A DNA stretch of 55,046 nucleotides from assembly GCA_900548205.1 (NCBI GenBank), contig URJS01000006.1:1-55046 (forward strand), given 5' to 3'. The translations under genes and the position numbers were made by a program. Positions 41,899 through 51,667 of this stretch are shown here, piece after piece; the stretch's first letter is position 1, and each line of letters opens with the position of its first letter. The notes beneath the pieces were generated by a model. It made no database searches and was not told the DNA's origin. It was given only the letters and a program-made list of their open reading frames with translations. Source of the DNA: an uncultured Roseburia sp. (GTDB lineage: Bacteria > Bacillota > Clostridia > Lachnospirales > Lachnospiraceae).

Positions 41899-43305
41899 TT
41901 ATATCTCCATTGTATGCAGAATGCTGCGCGCGACGGAAATGCCGTTTGCAGACGCCTGCTGTAATCCCCTTGTCACAGACGCTCCGTCGCCGATGGCGCG
42001 AAGCCCCCGCACACTTGTCTCAAAGTCTTCATTGACAACTACCTTATTGGAATAGAATTTCACCTCCACCCCATAAAGCAGCGTTTCCTCACTGGCAATG
42101 CCGGGTGTCACCTTATCAAGCGCCAGGATCATCTCCTCAATATCCACCATAATGCGATGCGGGAATACAAGCGATAAATCGCCCGGTACGGCGTCCTTTA
42201 AGGTCGGAATCAGATTGTTTCTGCAAAGCCGCTCCTCGGTCGTCCTCCTTCCCCGTCTGAAATCGCCAAAGGTCTGCACCAGAATCCTTCCGTCGCAGAG
42301 CATATTGGAAAGCTGTGCGATCTGCTTTCCGTACGCGATCGGCGTCTTAAACGGCTTTGTGAAATTCTTTGACACAAGAATCGCAAAATTCGTATTATTC
42401 GTCTTTAACTCCTTAGACTTATAGGCGTGACCGTTTACGACCGCAAGCCCGTCATCGTAATACTCTGTCGCCACCTCACCCGACGGATTCGTACAGAAGG
42501 TACGCACCTTATCATCAAATGTCGGCGTGTGATACACGAGCTTTGCCTCATATAAATTTTCATTCAAAAACTCCATGATCTCGTCGCGCACCTCAACGCG
42601 GACGCCAACATCCACCGTGCCGACCTCCGTTGCAATTTCATGACGCCGGCAAATATGGGCAAACCAGTCCGCGCCCTCCCTGCCGACCGCGGAAATAACC
42701 TCCTTTGCCAGATACGTCTCGCCCTTATCCGTAAGAACGCCCCTAACCCGGCCATCCTCAATGAGAATATCCTCCACCATCGTGTCGAATATGATTGTAA
42801 CGCCCTCCGCGAGCAGATGCTCCTGGAGTCTGGCGTATATCTTATAGCCCTCCTCCGTGCCAAGATGACGGATCGGACACTCGATCAGCTTTAGGTTCGC
42901 ATTGATCGCCTTTCTTCGGATTTCACGGATCTCCTTCGCCTTATCCACACCGTAAACCTTTGTGTCCGCGCCAAATTTGAGATAAATGTCATCCGATTCC
43001 TTTAACAGCGCAACTGTCCTGTCATAGCCTAATATCTCCGGCAGATTGCCGCCGACGTCCGGCGAGAGTGAGAGCTTTCCGTCTGAAAACGCCCCCGCTC
43101 CCGCAAATCCCGTCGTGATCGAGCAGGGCTTACAGCCGACGCAGACCTTTGTCTTTCGCTTCGGACACTCCCGGTTTTCGATACGTCTGCCCTTTTCGAT
43201 CATCAGCACCTTCATATCCTTCTTTTTATGCGCCAGCTCATAGGCGCAGAAAATCCCGGACGGTCCTGCCCCCACAATAATCACGTCATAGCTTTTCGTT
43301 TCCAT
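41899..43305 (-). CDS. NAD(P)/FAD-dependent oxidoreductase (468 aa)
   Basis: An N-terminal FAD dinucleotide-binding motif (VIIVGAGPSGIFCAYELA), a cysteine-containing segment (KTKVCVGCKPCSITTGFAGAGAFSDGKLSL), and a C-terminal FAD contact region (LRAIGDGASVTRGLQQASANGISVARSIL). This matches a widespread family of uncharacterised FAD-dependent dehydrogenases in clostridia. The substrate is unknown. It follows the small acidic gene by 13 bases. Confidence 0.88.
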   Translation of the reverse strand: METKSYDVIIVGAGPSGIFCAYELAHKKKDMKVLMIEKGRRIENRECPKRKTKVCVGCKPCSITTGFAGAGAFSDGKLSLSPDVGGNLPEILGYDRTVALLKESDDIYLKFGADTKVYGVDKAKEIREIRRKAINANLKLIECPIRHLGTEEGYKIYARLQEHLLAEGVTIIFDTMVEDILIEDGRVRGVLTDKGETYLAKEVISAVGREGADWFAHICRRHEIATEVGTVDVGVRVEVRDEIMEFLNENLYEAKLVYHTPTFDDKVRTFCTNPSGEVATEYYDDGLAVVNGHAYKSKELKTNNTNFAILVSKNFTKPFKTPIAYGKQIAQLSNMLCDGRILVQTFGDFRRGRRTTEERLCRNNLIPTLKDAVPGDLSLVFPHRIMVDIEEMILALDKVTPGIASEETLLYGVEVKFYSNKVVVNEDFETSVRGLRAIGDGASVTRGLQQASANGISVARSILHTMEI

Positions 43306-43318
43306 CTGTCTGCCCTCT

Positions 43319-43576
43319 CTATGCTTCTACGATCAAATATCTGCCGTCCGAAAGCGCAAACACCTCCGACGACTCTTTCAGTTCTTCCTCGCTCATTCCT
43401 GCAATATCCGCACCCGTTTCCTCGAAATATGCGCGGATCTCCCTGCTGTTTTTTACGATCACTGCCATGCAGTCCTCCAAAAATTCCTCTGCCTCCTCAG
43501 GTGTTTCCGCTACAGGCTCGGAAAATAATTTTCCCTGCTGTGCCAAAAAAGCTTCCAGACACATTTCATCGTACAT
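43319..43576 (-). CDS. Small acidic protein, function unknown (85 aa)
   Basis: A compact, highly acidic protein (YDEMCLEAFLAQQGKLF..., EEAEEFLEDCMAVIV, MSEEELKESSEVFAL, ending SDGRYLIVEA). I do not recognise a named family. The start at 43576 follows GGGAGG; the frame open to 43633 would run into maf. It lies between maf and the FAD oxidoreductase gene and is probably co-transcribed with both. Two cysteines (Cys6 and one near residue 36) are present. No signal or membrane segment. Confidence 0.75.
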   Translation of the reverse strand: MYDEMCLEAFLAQQGKLFSEPVAETPEEAEEFLEDCMAVIVKNSREIRAYFEETGADIAGMSEEELKESSEVFALSDGRYLIVEA

Positions 43577-43607
43577 ACAGCTTCCTCCCTGTGATTTTCT
43601 ATTCATT

Positions 43608-44234
43608 CTACCATAAATAAAGGTCGATTCCAAGCTTCTTTAGCTCCCGGTAGATCGCCGCGACCGGAAGTCCTACAACATTATTATAGTCGCCGTTGAT
43701 TTTGTCAATATAAATTGCGCATTTTCCCTGAATCGCATAGCTTCCCGCCTTATCAAACGGCTCTCCGGTCTTTATGTAGCGCAAGATCTCCTGCTCTGTC
43801 ATTTCTCTCATCACAACGTCGGTGCGTTCATGAAAGGTAAGCTCCCCAACCCTTCCGGATGCCCCAAGCAGCACCAGCGATACCCCGGTATAAACGGCGT
43901 GCGTCTTACCAGCCAGCATCGAAAGCATCCGGTATGCATCGTCCGCATCGCGCGGTTTTCCCAAAATCTCATCGTCATACGCCACCACAGTGTCCGCGCC
44001 GATGATCAGGATATCCTGCGGCGTGACAAGCTCCCGATGAGAGGTCTCATATGCTTTCACCATGCCAGCAACCTCTCTCGCCTTACAGCCTGCCAGCTCC
44101 TCCACCGCCTCCTGCGGCGTGTTTTTTGTGATGACCTCCTCCCCCTTTGCCGGGCAGATGTCAAAACTGATCCCAATCTGCTCCAGCAGCTCCTTTCTCC
44201 GCGGGGATGCGGACGCCAGAATAATTTGTCCCAT
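43608..44234 (-). CDS. maf: Maf family nucleotide pyrophosphatase (208 aa)
   Basis: Maf motifs are clear: ILASASPRRKELLEQIG at the start, IIGADTVVAYDDEILGKP, and GKTHAVYTGVSLVLL. Members hydrolyse dTTP, UTP or modified pyrimidine nucleotides as house-cleaning enzymes and affect septation. It follows addA by 11 bases with an AAGGAGGAG site. Confidence 0.94.
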   Translation of the reverse strand: MGQIILASASPRRKELLEQIGISFDICPAKGEEVITKNTPQEAVEELAGCKAREVAGMVKAYETSHRELVTPQDILIIGADTVVAYDDEILGKPRDADDAYRMLSMLAGKTHAVYTGVSLVLLGASGRVGELTFHERTDVVMREMTEQEILRYIKTGEPFDKAGSYAIQGKCAIYIDKINGDYNNVVGLPVAAIYRELKKLGIDLYLW

Positions 44235-44245
44235 AGCTCCTCCTT

Positions 44246-47200
44246 CTATACCTGCACAATCTGCCCCAGACGGAACGAATACAACAGACGCTCCTTTACA
44301 CGCACCTCTCTGGCATCTCCCCTCTGATACAGACGCTCCAATGCCTCTCCATAGAGAACGAGCTGCGCCGCATAGCGCCCGGCAAGCTCGCCTGCCGTAT
44401 CGACGCGGTCTGTCTTGTAGTCAAGCACCACAAGACCGTCGTCCTCCTCCCAAAATACGTCGATGATTCCCTGTATCAGGGTCAGATCCTCATCGTCACA
44501 CTGACCATCGGAAGCTTCGTCCGTCTCACTGTTTTCCTTCCTCTCGCCAAAGCCAAATGCCGCAAGCTCCGTCTGCGTAAAGCCCATCACAAACGCCTTT
44601 TCCCGATAAAGTCTTCCCGCCTGCTGCGCCGCGCGCATCCGCGCGCCAAGTTCCGATTCCAAAAACCGCTCAATCATCGGAAGCTTCACCAACGCTTTTG
44701 TCTCCTCTGTGATGCTGCCGTCAGAAAGCATCTGCGCAAGCTGCTCTCTGGGTGCGGTCCCCGATGCAAAATCATAGCATTCCATGACACGGTGCATTGC
44801 CGTACCGCGGAGCGCCCCCTGATTGACAGGCTCTTCCTCCTGCGTCCGCTTGCGCACAAACGGCGGCAGATATGGCACAAGCTCCTCCTGCAAAAATACA
44901 GGCGTCGTCTCCTCATCCTCCAACTGCTGCCGCTCGCGCATCGCCCGATGCTTTAGCTCCGATACCGAATATTTATTTTTCTGCGTCAACGCTTCCTCAT
45001 GCGGATAACGGAAGGAAAACCGCTCCTCCAGTTCTCTCCTCCGCTCTTGATCTGCATTTTTAATTTCCTCCATAAGCTCTGCCTGTGTGATCAGCGATTC
45101 CGCATCCCTTTGTACCTCCCCTGCTAAAAGCTCCGTGACGGGAGTCACATGCACCTCATAACGCTCTCCATAGGAGCAGACCGCAGGGATCAGCCAGTCA
45201 AGATAGCCCGAAGCGCCCTCCCTGTCCGCATAATACAACGGACCGGACAACGTCTCCTGCTGCCGCGCTCTCTTAACCTGCTCCTGTGCATCCTTTCTGC
45301 AGCCCGTTAAGATCAATTTCTCCTTCGCCCTTGTGAGCGCCACATAAAGCACACGCAGCTCCTCGCCGAGATTCTCAAGATCGATCTGCTTTGCGATTGC
45401 CCGCTTTGCGATGGTCGGTGTCTTTACACGACGCTTTCCATCCATCCGGTCTAATCCCATGCCAAACTCCGGGTGGAGCACCATGCGGCTTCTAACGTCC
45501 TGACGATTGAAATTTTTTCCAAGCCCTGACACAAAGACAACCGGAAACTCCAAGCCCTTGCTCTTATGGATACTCATAATGCGTACCACGTCATCCTGCT
45601 CGCCCAGCAAATCCGCTTCTCCGAAATCCACATCGTACTTTTGCAGCTCGTCGATATAGCGCACAAAATGAAATAATCCCTTATAGCTCGTATTCTCATA
45701 GGCAATCGCCTTTTCCACCAGCATCTGCAGATTCGCACGGCGCCTCCTGCCTGCCGGCATCGCCGCCGCATAATTGCCATAGCTCGTTTCCTTCAGCAAA
45801 ATCTCGATCAGCTCATGGATCGGCGTATCCGGCACAAGCTGCCGCAGTCTCTGATACATCGTATAAAATCTGTGCAGCTTCTGCGCAAAGACCTGCTCCT
45901 CCGCCGGCTGTTCCTGCTCCTCCGCGCGCGCCTGCTCCTCCGCTGCTTCCGCAAGCAGTGCGCAGCGCTGCAGCACGCAGTCATGAAAGCTTGCGTCTTT
46001 ATCTGTCAGACGAAGTCTTGCAAGCTCCTCGTCCGTCATTCCCACGATCGGAGAACGAAGCACCGCAGCAAGCGGAATATCCTGTCTGGGGTTATCCAAA
46101 ATCCGCAGCATACTAAGCACGGTCTGTACCTCGACCGCTGAAAAATATCCGGTCGCAAGAACGGTATAGGCAGGGATCCCAGCCTCGTTCAGGACTCCGG
46201 CAAAGGCGTCCGCCCATCCGCTTAGACTGCGCAGCAAAATGACAATATCCGAGTAACGCACACGCTGAAGCTCTCCCGTTTCCTTGTCTGTCACAAGCTG
46301 CTCCTCCATCAGCCTTTGAATGCGCCGCGCCACCATACGCGCTTCCAAAAGCTTCTTATCCTCGCCGTCTGCCGCCCCCGCAGACTGTGCGCCTGTGCGC
46401 TCCTTCGTCTCCTGCTCCTCGAAAAGCGCATCATGGCTGTCTGCGAGCAAAAGCTCCGGCGCAAACATTTGCTCCGCTTCCTTTGGCTCTGGATAAACGG
46501 CTCCCGGATAAAGAGCCGCCGCCTCATCATACGCCACATTTCCGAGATCTCTTGCCATAATCCGCTCACATATATCGTTTGCATAGGAAAGCACCTCCTC
46601 GCGGCTTCGGAAATTCCTGTGCAGATCCACCCGCTGCGTCAGACTCTCCTCCAGCGAATAGGTATCGTATTTTTCCATAAAAAGCTCAGGCCGTGCCAGA
46701 CGGAAGCGATAAATACTCTGTTTGACGTCGCCAACCATAAAAATATTGTTGACGCCGCGCTCTTCCGTCGAAATCGTTCTAAGAATCGTCTCCTGCACAT
46801 AATTGCTGTCCTGATACTCGTCAATCATGATCTCAGCAAATGTATCGCGAAACTCCTCCGCCGCACGCCTTGCCTGCTTTGTCTCTCCATCCACAAGAAT
46901 ATTTAATGCAAAATGCTCCAGATCATGAAAATCAACAAGATTCTTTCGCTTTTTTTCTTCCGCAAACGCCTCCGCAAACTCCATCGCAAGGCGCACCAGC
47001 TCGCTTGCCAGCGGCGCTGTTTTGCAAAGCTGCTCTGCCAGTACCTCCGGCGAAGAAAAAAAGTATTGCTTTGTCAGCTTTTTTAAAAGCTCCTTCGCAT
47101 CGGCGCGAAGCTCCTTCACGCGCGCAAGCTTTTCCTCATCTCCCGAAAAGCCGCGGCTTGACGGAAGCCTGTCATAGGTTATCCCTGTGATTTCCCGATA

Positions 47201-48010
47201 AAGCTCTGAAAAATCCGTACATACAGAAAGTCTCTCATATTTTTCCAGATCACTTCTGATCACCTTCTCATATATCTGCGGTCCATCATCCTCCTGCGTC
47301 AGGGCAAGCGCCTTTTGCATCCGTCTTTTTATATCTGCAAGGATAAAACATACGTTTTCTAAAAGCGGCTCCATCCACGCAGCCTTCTTTAAATCCTCCG
47401 CGCTTTCCGCCGCATAGCCGTCCGCACAGGCAAGCAGCCATTCCTTGGGCCACGGATAGCTGCGTGAAAATTCATACAGCGAAAGGATCATCTCGCCCGC
47501 CTTCGCATCGCTGCGTCCCGCCACATAACCGTCCACAAACTCTGAAAATGCAGCGGACGGCTCCTCATAATTTTTCTCCAATACCCGCTTTAAGACGTCC
47601 TCGCGCAGCAGCTTTAATTCTCCCTCGTCGCCGATCCGAAAATTCGGCTCTAAATCAATCTCATGAAAATGATTGCGGATGACATACAGACAAAAGCTGT
47701 CGATCGTCGTGATCTGCGCATTATGGATCAGTGTAAGCTGCCTCTGCAAATGCTCATTTTCCGGCTCCTGCAAAAGCGCCTGCCTGATCGCCGCGCCGAT
47801 ACGCTCCCGCATCTCCGCCGCCGCCGCATTCGTAAAGGTCACGATCAGCAGCCGGTCAATATCGACCGGATTTTTGGCATCCGTGATCATTTTGATAATA
47901 CGCGCAACAAGCACCGCCGTCTTACCCGATCCTGCCGCCGCAGACACCAGTATATTGCGGTTTCTTAAATCTATGACCTGCTGCTGTTCCGTGGTCCAAG
48001 AAACTCCCAT
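44246..48010 (-). CDS. addA: ATP-dependent helicase/nuclease subunit A (1254 aa)
   Basis: A UvrD-type helicase with a C-terminal nuclease: Walker A AAAGSGKTAVLVARI, LLIVTFTNAAAAEMRERI, IMIDEYQDSNYVQE, IMSIHKSKGLEFPVVFV, RVLYVALTRAKEKL, and the RecB-like nuclease motif VVLDYKTDRV near residue 1205. With AddB it resects double-strand breaks and loads recombinase. It begins 13 bases after addB. Full length for the family. Confidence 0.97.
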   Translation of the reverse strand: MGVSWTTEQQQVIDLRNRNILVSAAAGSGKTAVLVARIIKMITDAKNPVDIDRLLIVTFTNAAAAEMRERIGAAIRQALLQEPENEHLQRQLTLIHNAQITTIDSFCLYVIRNHFHEIDLEPNFRIGDEGELKLLREDVLKRVLEKNYEEPSAAFSEFVDGYVAGRSDAKAGEMILSLYEFSRSYPWPKEWLLACADGYAAESAEDLKKAAWMEPLLENVCFILADIKRRMQKALALTQEDDGPQIYEKVIRSDLEKYERLSVCTDFSELYREITGITYDRLPSSRGFSGDEEKLARVKELRADAKELLKKLTKQYFFSSPEVLAEQLCKTAPLASELVRLAMEFAEAFAEEKKRKNLVDFHDLEHFALNILVDGETKQARRAAEEFRDTFAEIMIDEYQDSNYVQETILRTISTEERGVNNIFMVGDVKQSIYRFRLARPELFMEKYDTYSLEESLTQRVDLHRNFRSREEVLSYANDICERIMARDLGNVAYDEAAALYPGAVYPEPKEAEQMFAPELLLADSHDALFEEQETKERTGAQSAGAADGEDKKLLEARMVARRIQRLMEEQLVTDKETGELQRVRYSDIVILLRSLSGWADAFAGVLNEAGIPAYTVLATGYFSAVEVQTVLSMLRILDNPRQDIPLAAVLRSPIVGMTDEELARLRLTDKDASFHDCVLQRCALLAEAAEEQARAEEQEQPAEEQVFAQKLHRFYTMYQRLRQLVPDTPIHELIEILLKETSYGNYAAAMPAGRRRRANLQMLVEKAIAYENTSYKGLFHFVRYIDELQKYDVDFGEADLLGEQDDVVRIMSIHKSKGLEFPVVFVSGLGKNFNRQDVRSRMVLHPEFGMGLDRMDGKRRVKTPTIAKRAIAKQIDLENLGEELRVLYVALTRAKEKLILTGCRKDAQEQVKRARQQETLSGPLYYADREGASGYLDWLIPAVCSYGERYEVHVTPVTELLAGEVQRDAESLITQAELMEEIKNADQERRRELEERFSFRYPHEEALTQKNKYSVSELKHRAMRERQQLEDEETTPVFLQEELVPYLPPFVRKRTQEEEPVNQGALRGTAMHRVMECYDFASGTAPREQLAQMLSDGSITEETKALVKLPMIERFLESELGARMRAAQQAGRLYREKAFVMGFTQTELAAFGFGERKENSETDEASDGQCDDEDLTLIQGIIDVFWEEDDGLVVLDYKTDRVDTAGELAGRYAAQLVLYGEALERLYQRGDAREVRVKERLLYSFRLGQIVQV

Positions 48011-48023
48011 AGCTCTCCTTGTT

Positions 48024-51000
48024 CTACTCCTCTTTTTCTTCGTTCCTCATTTTCTCCAAAAGCTCCTCTGCCTTGCCCAAAGCCGCCAGACGACGGTAAG
48101 AAAAACCGGGGAGCCTTGGGTCAAAGCCGCAGACCGTATGATACGGACAGTAATCACAGCCCGTTCGATCCAAAAGCTCATACGGAGCCACCGAGACGTC
48201 TCCCGCCAGAATGCGCCGCCCCGCATCCGTGATCATCCGGTTGACATGGGCAGACATCGCAGAAAAGTCCTCGGTACTTGCCGTCTTTGATGACGCCTTC
48301 AGCGAGCCGTCCGCCTTTAGGGCAACTGGGATCACCGCAGAGCTTCCCGAAAAATCCTCGTCCATTGCACGGTAGATTTCCTCCCTCTCATTGACAAAGC
48401 CTCCCGGCGCAAGCTCCTGAAAGATTGCCTGTCGGATCTCCTCCTCTGACTCCGTTCCGCTGCCCTCCACCATCGGGTCCTCAATGTGATAATAAAAAAT
48501 GCCTGCCGGCTCGGCGATCCGCCCCGGATTGGCGCGCGCCACAAGCTCCAGCGCAGCGTTTAAATACACCACAAGCTGCAGCTGCAGACCGTGATACAGA
48601 TTCAGCAGTGAAAATGTTGTATTTCCCGATTTATAATCAACAATCTTCACATACACCTTATCCTCCGTCTCAAAAGTATCAATGCGGTCAATCCTGCCGC
48701 GCAGACGCATCTTTTCATCCTCGCTCAAAGAAAACCGGATCGTCTGCATATCGTCCGTTCCCTGAAAACCGACCTCAAAAGCGCTCGGCATAAACCGCCC
48801 CTTTTGGACCTGAAGCGTCAGCGCCCAGATCGTCTTTTGCAAAGTCGCCCGCATACGTGCCAAAAGATAACGGTTTTTCGCCTCCTCAAAGACACCTGCC
48901 TTTTCGCAGGCGGCAACTGCATCCGCCATACTCTCATCCGCAAACGTCTGCCTGACCTCCTCTGGAATATCAAACCATGTGTACGCAGACACCTCTAAAC
49001 GTCTGGCATAATGCTCCAGTGCGTCATGATAAATATTTCCCATATCGACCTGCGCAAACTCCTGTAGATCACGCTCTCTGATATGAAGCCCGTAATTCAG
49101 ATAATGCGCAAACGCACACGCCGCAAACCGCTCCAGCCTTGTCACGCTGTTGTCTAAGGTTGTTCCATAGAGCGCTCTTGTGACCGCCTTCGCGATCGGA
49201 TCGTCTGTATATCTGTAAGCTGCCGCCTGAAACAGCCTGCCGACCTCCTCCTGATAGGATTCATCTGCCAGATACCATGCCGCAAGCGCACGCCAAAGCT
49301 CCTGCTCCTCATCGCCCCACCGGATATGCCCTCTCTCCGCCTGTGATCCTAAGCCCCTCTCCCTCTCCTGCGCCAGCCCCTCCAAAAAGAACTGCAGCGC
49401 ATTTTCCGGGGTCAGCACATCATCCGTCCATGACAGGCTTTCCTGTTCCGCTATGACAAGCGACGGAAACATCTGCTGCAGCGTACCGATCAGGTAAGAA
49501 CGCCGCAGCGCCTTTCCGGAAGCGTTGACCTTTGAAAATGTTACATAGAGGGCATCGGAGGGCTTTGTCATATTTAAGTAGAGATAAAACTTCTGGATAA
49601 ACACCTTTTCTCTTGCCCCCGGCGCAAGCTCCATGTGATGCTCCGCCATCATCTCCCGCTCAAGCTGAGAGATAATACCGCCCGTATTGGCAGGGGAAGG
49701 CACGATGCCATCATTGACCCCCACAAAAAAGAGTATCTTCACATGGCTAAGACGCGTCCGCTCAATGTCACCGACCGTCACCCTGTCATTTCCCGGCGGA
49801 ATGCTCCCCACCTTTGCAGCAGAAAATCCGGCGTCCAAAATATCGCCGTACTCGCGGATCGTCATCTCCTCATCACCAAGCAGCGCCGCCGCCTTATCCA
49901 AAAGATCCATGACAATCCGGTAAATCTGCGCATATTCCTGCGCCTTGACCGGATTCTCTCCCTCAAAGGCATGCTCTCTTTCCTTTAAAAGCTGCTCGCA
50001 TTCCAAGCCGCTTAAAAACTGATACAGCGCATATGTCTGTTCCTCCACTGTATGACCTTTGCCAAACACCTCGAACAACGGAAGAAATCTCTGCCAGATA
50101 CTCTCCCTGATACCGTTCAACAGCAAAAGCTCCTCCTGCAGGCGCTCCTTCTCTCCCTCTCTCTCCTGCCTTCTCATGACAAACGTCCATGGTCTGCTCC
50201 AATGCCTTCTCCCACGGATGCCCTTTGCCAGCACATAATTTTCCAGCATGTCAATGTCCGTATCCGTCAGGCGGTGATGCGCCTCATCCTCAAACGCACT
50301 GCCGAAGCAGATGCGCTCCGCCAGACCGCTGCGCAGAAACCGAAAGATACTTTGATAGGAGAAGTCATACTCCACCACCTCAAGCGCCGCACGGATCAGC
50401 TCGATAAACGGATGAAACATGATATTTCTCGTCTGATCGATAAAATGGGGAATTGCATACTGCGCAAAAATTTCCGGCACATAATTGGCATACTGCGGCA
50501 CATCTCCCGTCACCACGGCAATATCCTTATAGCAATACCCACCTTCCCTTACAAGCCTTGTGATTTCCCGTGCCACAAAGCACAGCTCACCGCGCGGGTC
50601 TAAAAGCTCCGCGATATGGATATTTTTTGCCTCGCCCTCATATCTGCGGCATCTGGGGCGAAATAAATTCTGCTCCATAAAAAAAAGCTCTTTGGCATTC
50701 CGGTAGCGCTTCTCCTCGCCGGGACTTAAAACGACAGGCTCCTCCACCGCGACCGCAAGCTCAAACGCCAGCTTTTGCAGTACCTCCACCGTCTTTTTGC
50801 TCATCGCAAAAAGCTCGTGCATCCCCCTGCTGTGATAAAAATCCTCACGGATGTCGATCGTCACCGACACCATGACCTTTGAAGCAAGCGGCAAAAGCTC
50901 ACGCATCAGCCGGTTCTGCACGGGTGTAAAGCCGGTAAATTCATCAAAAACAAGTACACTCTCCCTAAGCAGCGACGATTTTTCCGCGAGCTCACAAAGC

Positions 51001-51548
51001 AGCATCAGGACCTCCTCCGCAGTGATGTAGCGCCCCTTTAAATACTCCAAAAATCCCCGGTACATCACAAGAATATCCGCAAGCTTACAGCGCAGCGCTT
51101 CCTTGAGCTTAGTGCCGCTCAAAAACTGCTCCAAATCCTCCGGCGATACATGATACTGTGCCAGCTCCGAGATCAGAGACTTCACCTCACCGATATACCC
51201 CATCTTGTTGAGATTGCCGCCAAGCGTTGGCAGCTCCTTTTTCTTTTGCTCCGCAACCTTGCGCAGCACCAGATTTTTTCCTGTCTCCTCAAGCACGACG
51301 ATATCCTGTCTGCCAAGCTCGTCAAATACACGATAGGCAAGACGCACAAAGCTTAAGACCTCCACATTCATGATCGCATGGTTCTTTTGTCTGATGACAA
51401 GCTCCCTCTGTGTCTGCATCGTATATTGCTCAGGCACGAGAATCAAAAAATTCTGCTTTGGATGCTCCGCTGCCTGCTCTAATACATATTCATAAAGATA
51501 GTCGGATTTTCCACTGCCCGAATTTCCAAAAACAAACTGTAATGACAA
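48024..51548 (-). CDS. addB: ATP-dependent helicase/nuclease subunit B (1174 aa)
   Basis: Walker A FGNSGSGKSDYL opens the protein, and the C-terminal nuclease motif is IVDYKSGNTTFSL. The iron-sulfur staple is visible: one Cys in ERFAACAFAHYLNYG and three in GCDYCPYHTVCGFD near the end. AddB pairs with AddA and recognises Chi. The start is TTG (51548) with GGGGG upstream. It is the first gene of the long run down to the ABC-F gene. Confidence 0.97.
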   Translation of the reverse strand: MSLQFVFGNSGSGKSDYLYEYVLEQAAEHPKQNFLILVPEQYTMQTQRELVIRQKNHAIMNVEVLSFVRLAYRVFDELGRQDIVVLEETGKNLVLRKVAEQKKKELPTLGGNLNKMGYIGEVKSLISELAQYHVSPEDLEQFLSGTKLKEALRCKLADILVMYRGFLEYLKGRYITAEEVLMLLCELAEKSSLLRESVLVFDEFTGFTPVQNRLMRELLPLASKVMVSVTIDIREDFYHSRGMHELFAMSKKTVEVLQKLAFELAVAVEEPVVLSPGEEKRYRNAKELFFMEQNLFRPRCRRYEGEAKNIHIAELLDPRGELCFVAREITRLVREGGYCYKDIAVVTGDVPQYANYVPEIFAQYAIPHFIDQTRNIMFHPFIELIRAALEVVEYDFSYQSIFRFLRSGLAERICFGSAFEDEAHHRLTDTDIDMLENYVLAKGIRGRRHWSRPWTFVMRRQEREGEKERLQEELLLLNGIRESIWQRFLPLFEVFGKGHTVEEQTYALYQFLSGLECEQLLKEREHAFEGENPVKAQEYAQIYRIVMDLLDKAAALLGDEEMTIREYGDILDAGFSAAKVGSIPPGNDRVTVGDIERTRLSHVKILFFVGVNDGIVPSPANTGGIISQLEREMMAEHHMELAPGAREKVFIQKFYLYLNMTKPSDALYVTFSKVNASGKALRRSYLIGTLQQMFPSLVIAEQESLSWTDDVLTPENALQFFLEGLAQERERGLGSQAERGHIRWGDEEQELWRALAAWYLADESYQEEVGRLFQAAAYRYTDDPIAKAVTRALYGTTLDNSVTRLERFAACAFAHYLNYGLHIRERDLQEFAQVDMGNIYHDALEHYARRLEVSAYTWFDIPEEVRQTFADESMADAVAACEKAGVFEEAKNRYLLARMRATLQKTIWALTLQVQKGRFMPSAFEVGFQGTDDMQTIRFSLSEDEKMRLRGRIDRIDTFETEDKVYVKIVDYKSGNTTFSLLNLYHGLQLQLVVYLNAALELVARANPGRIAEPAGIFYYHIEDPMVEGSGTESEEEIRQAIFQELAPGGFVNEREEIYRAMDEDFSGSSAVIPVALKADGSLKASSKTASTEDFSAMSAHVNRMITDAGRRILAGDVSVAPYELLDRTGCDYCPYHTVCGFDPRLPGFSYRRLAALGKAEELLEKMRNEEKEE

Positions 51549-51667
51549 GACTTATCCCCCTATGTTCTTCTTATCGCTGCAAATGACAACGTCAACAAAC
51601 CGCCCCTGCCCTGCATCGTCTTACGACACCTGCACACAGGAGCGGTAACGCTCATTCCATTTTCACC

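Noticed and set aside
51638..51660. GAGCG-GTAA-CGCTC hairpin between carB and addB
   Set aside because: Only 5 bp and no following T run, so not a terminator; too short to call an operator.
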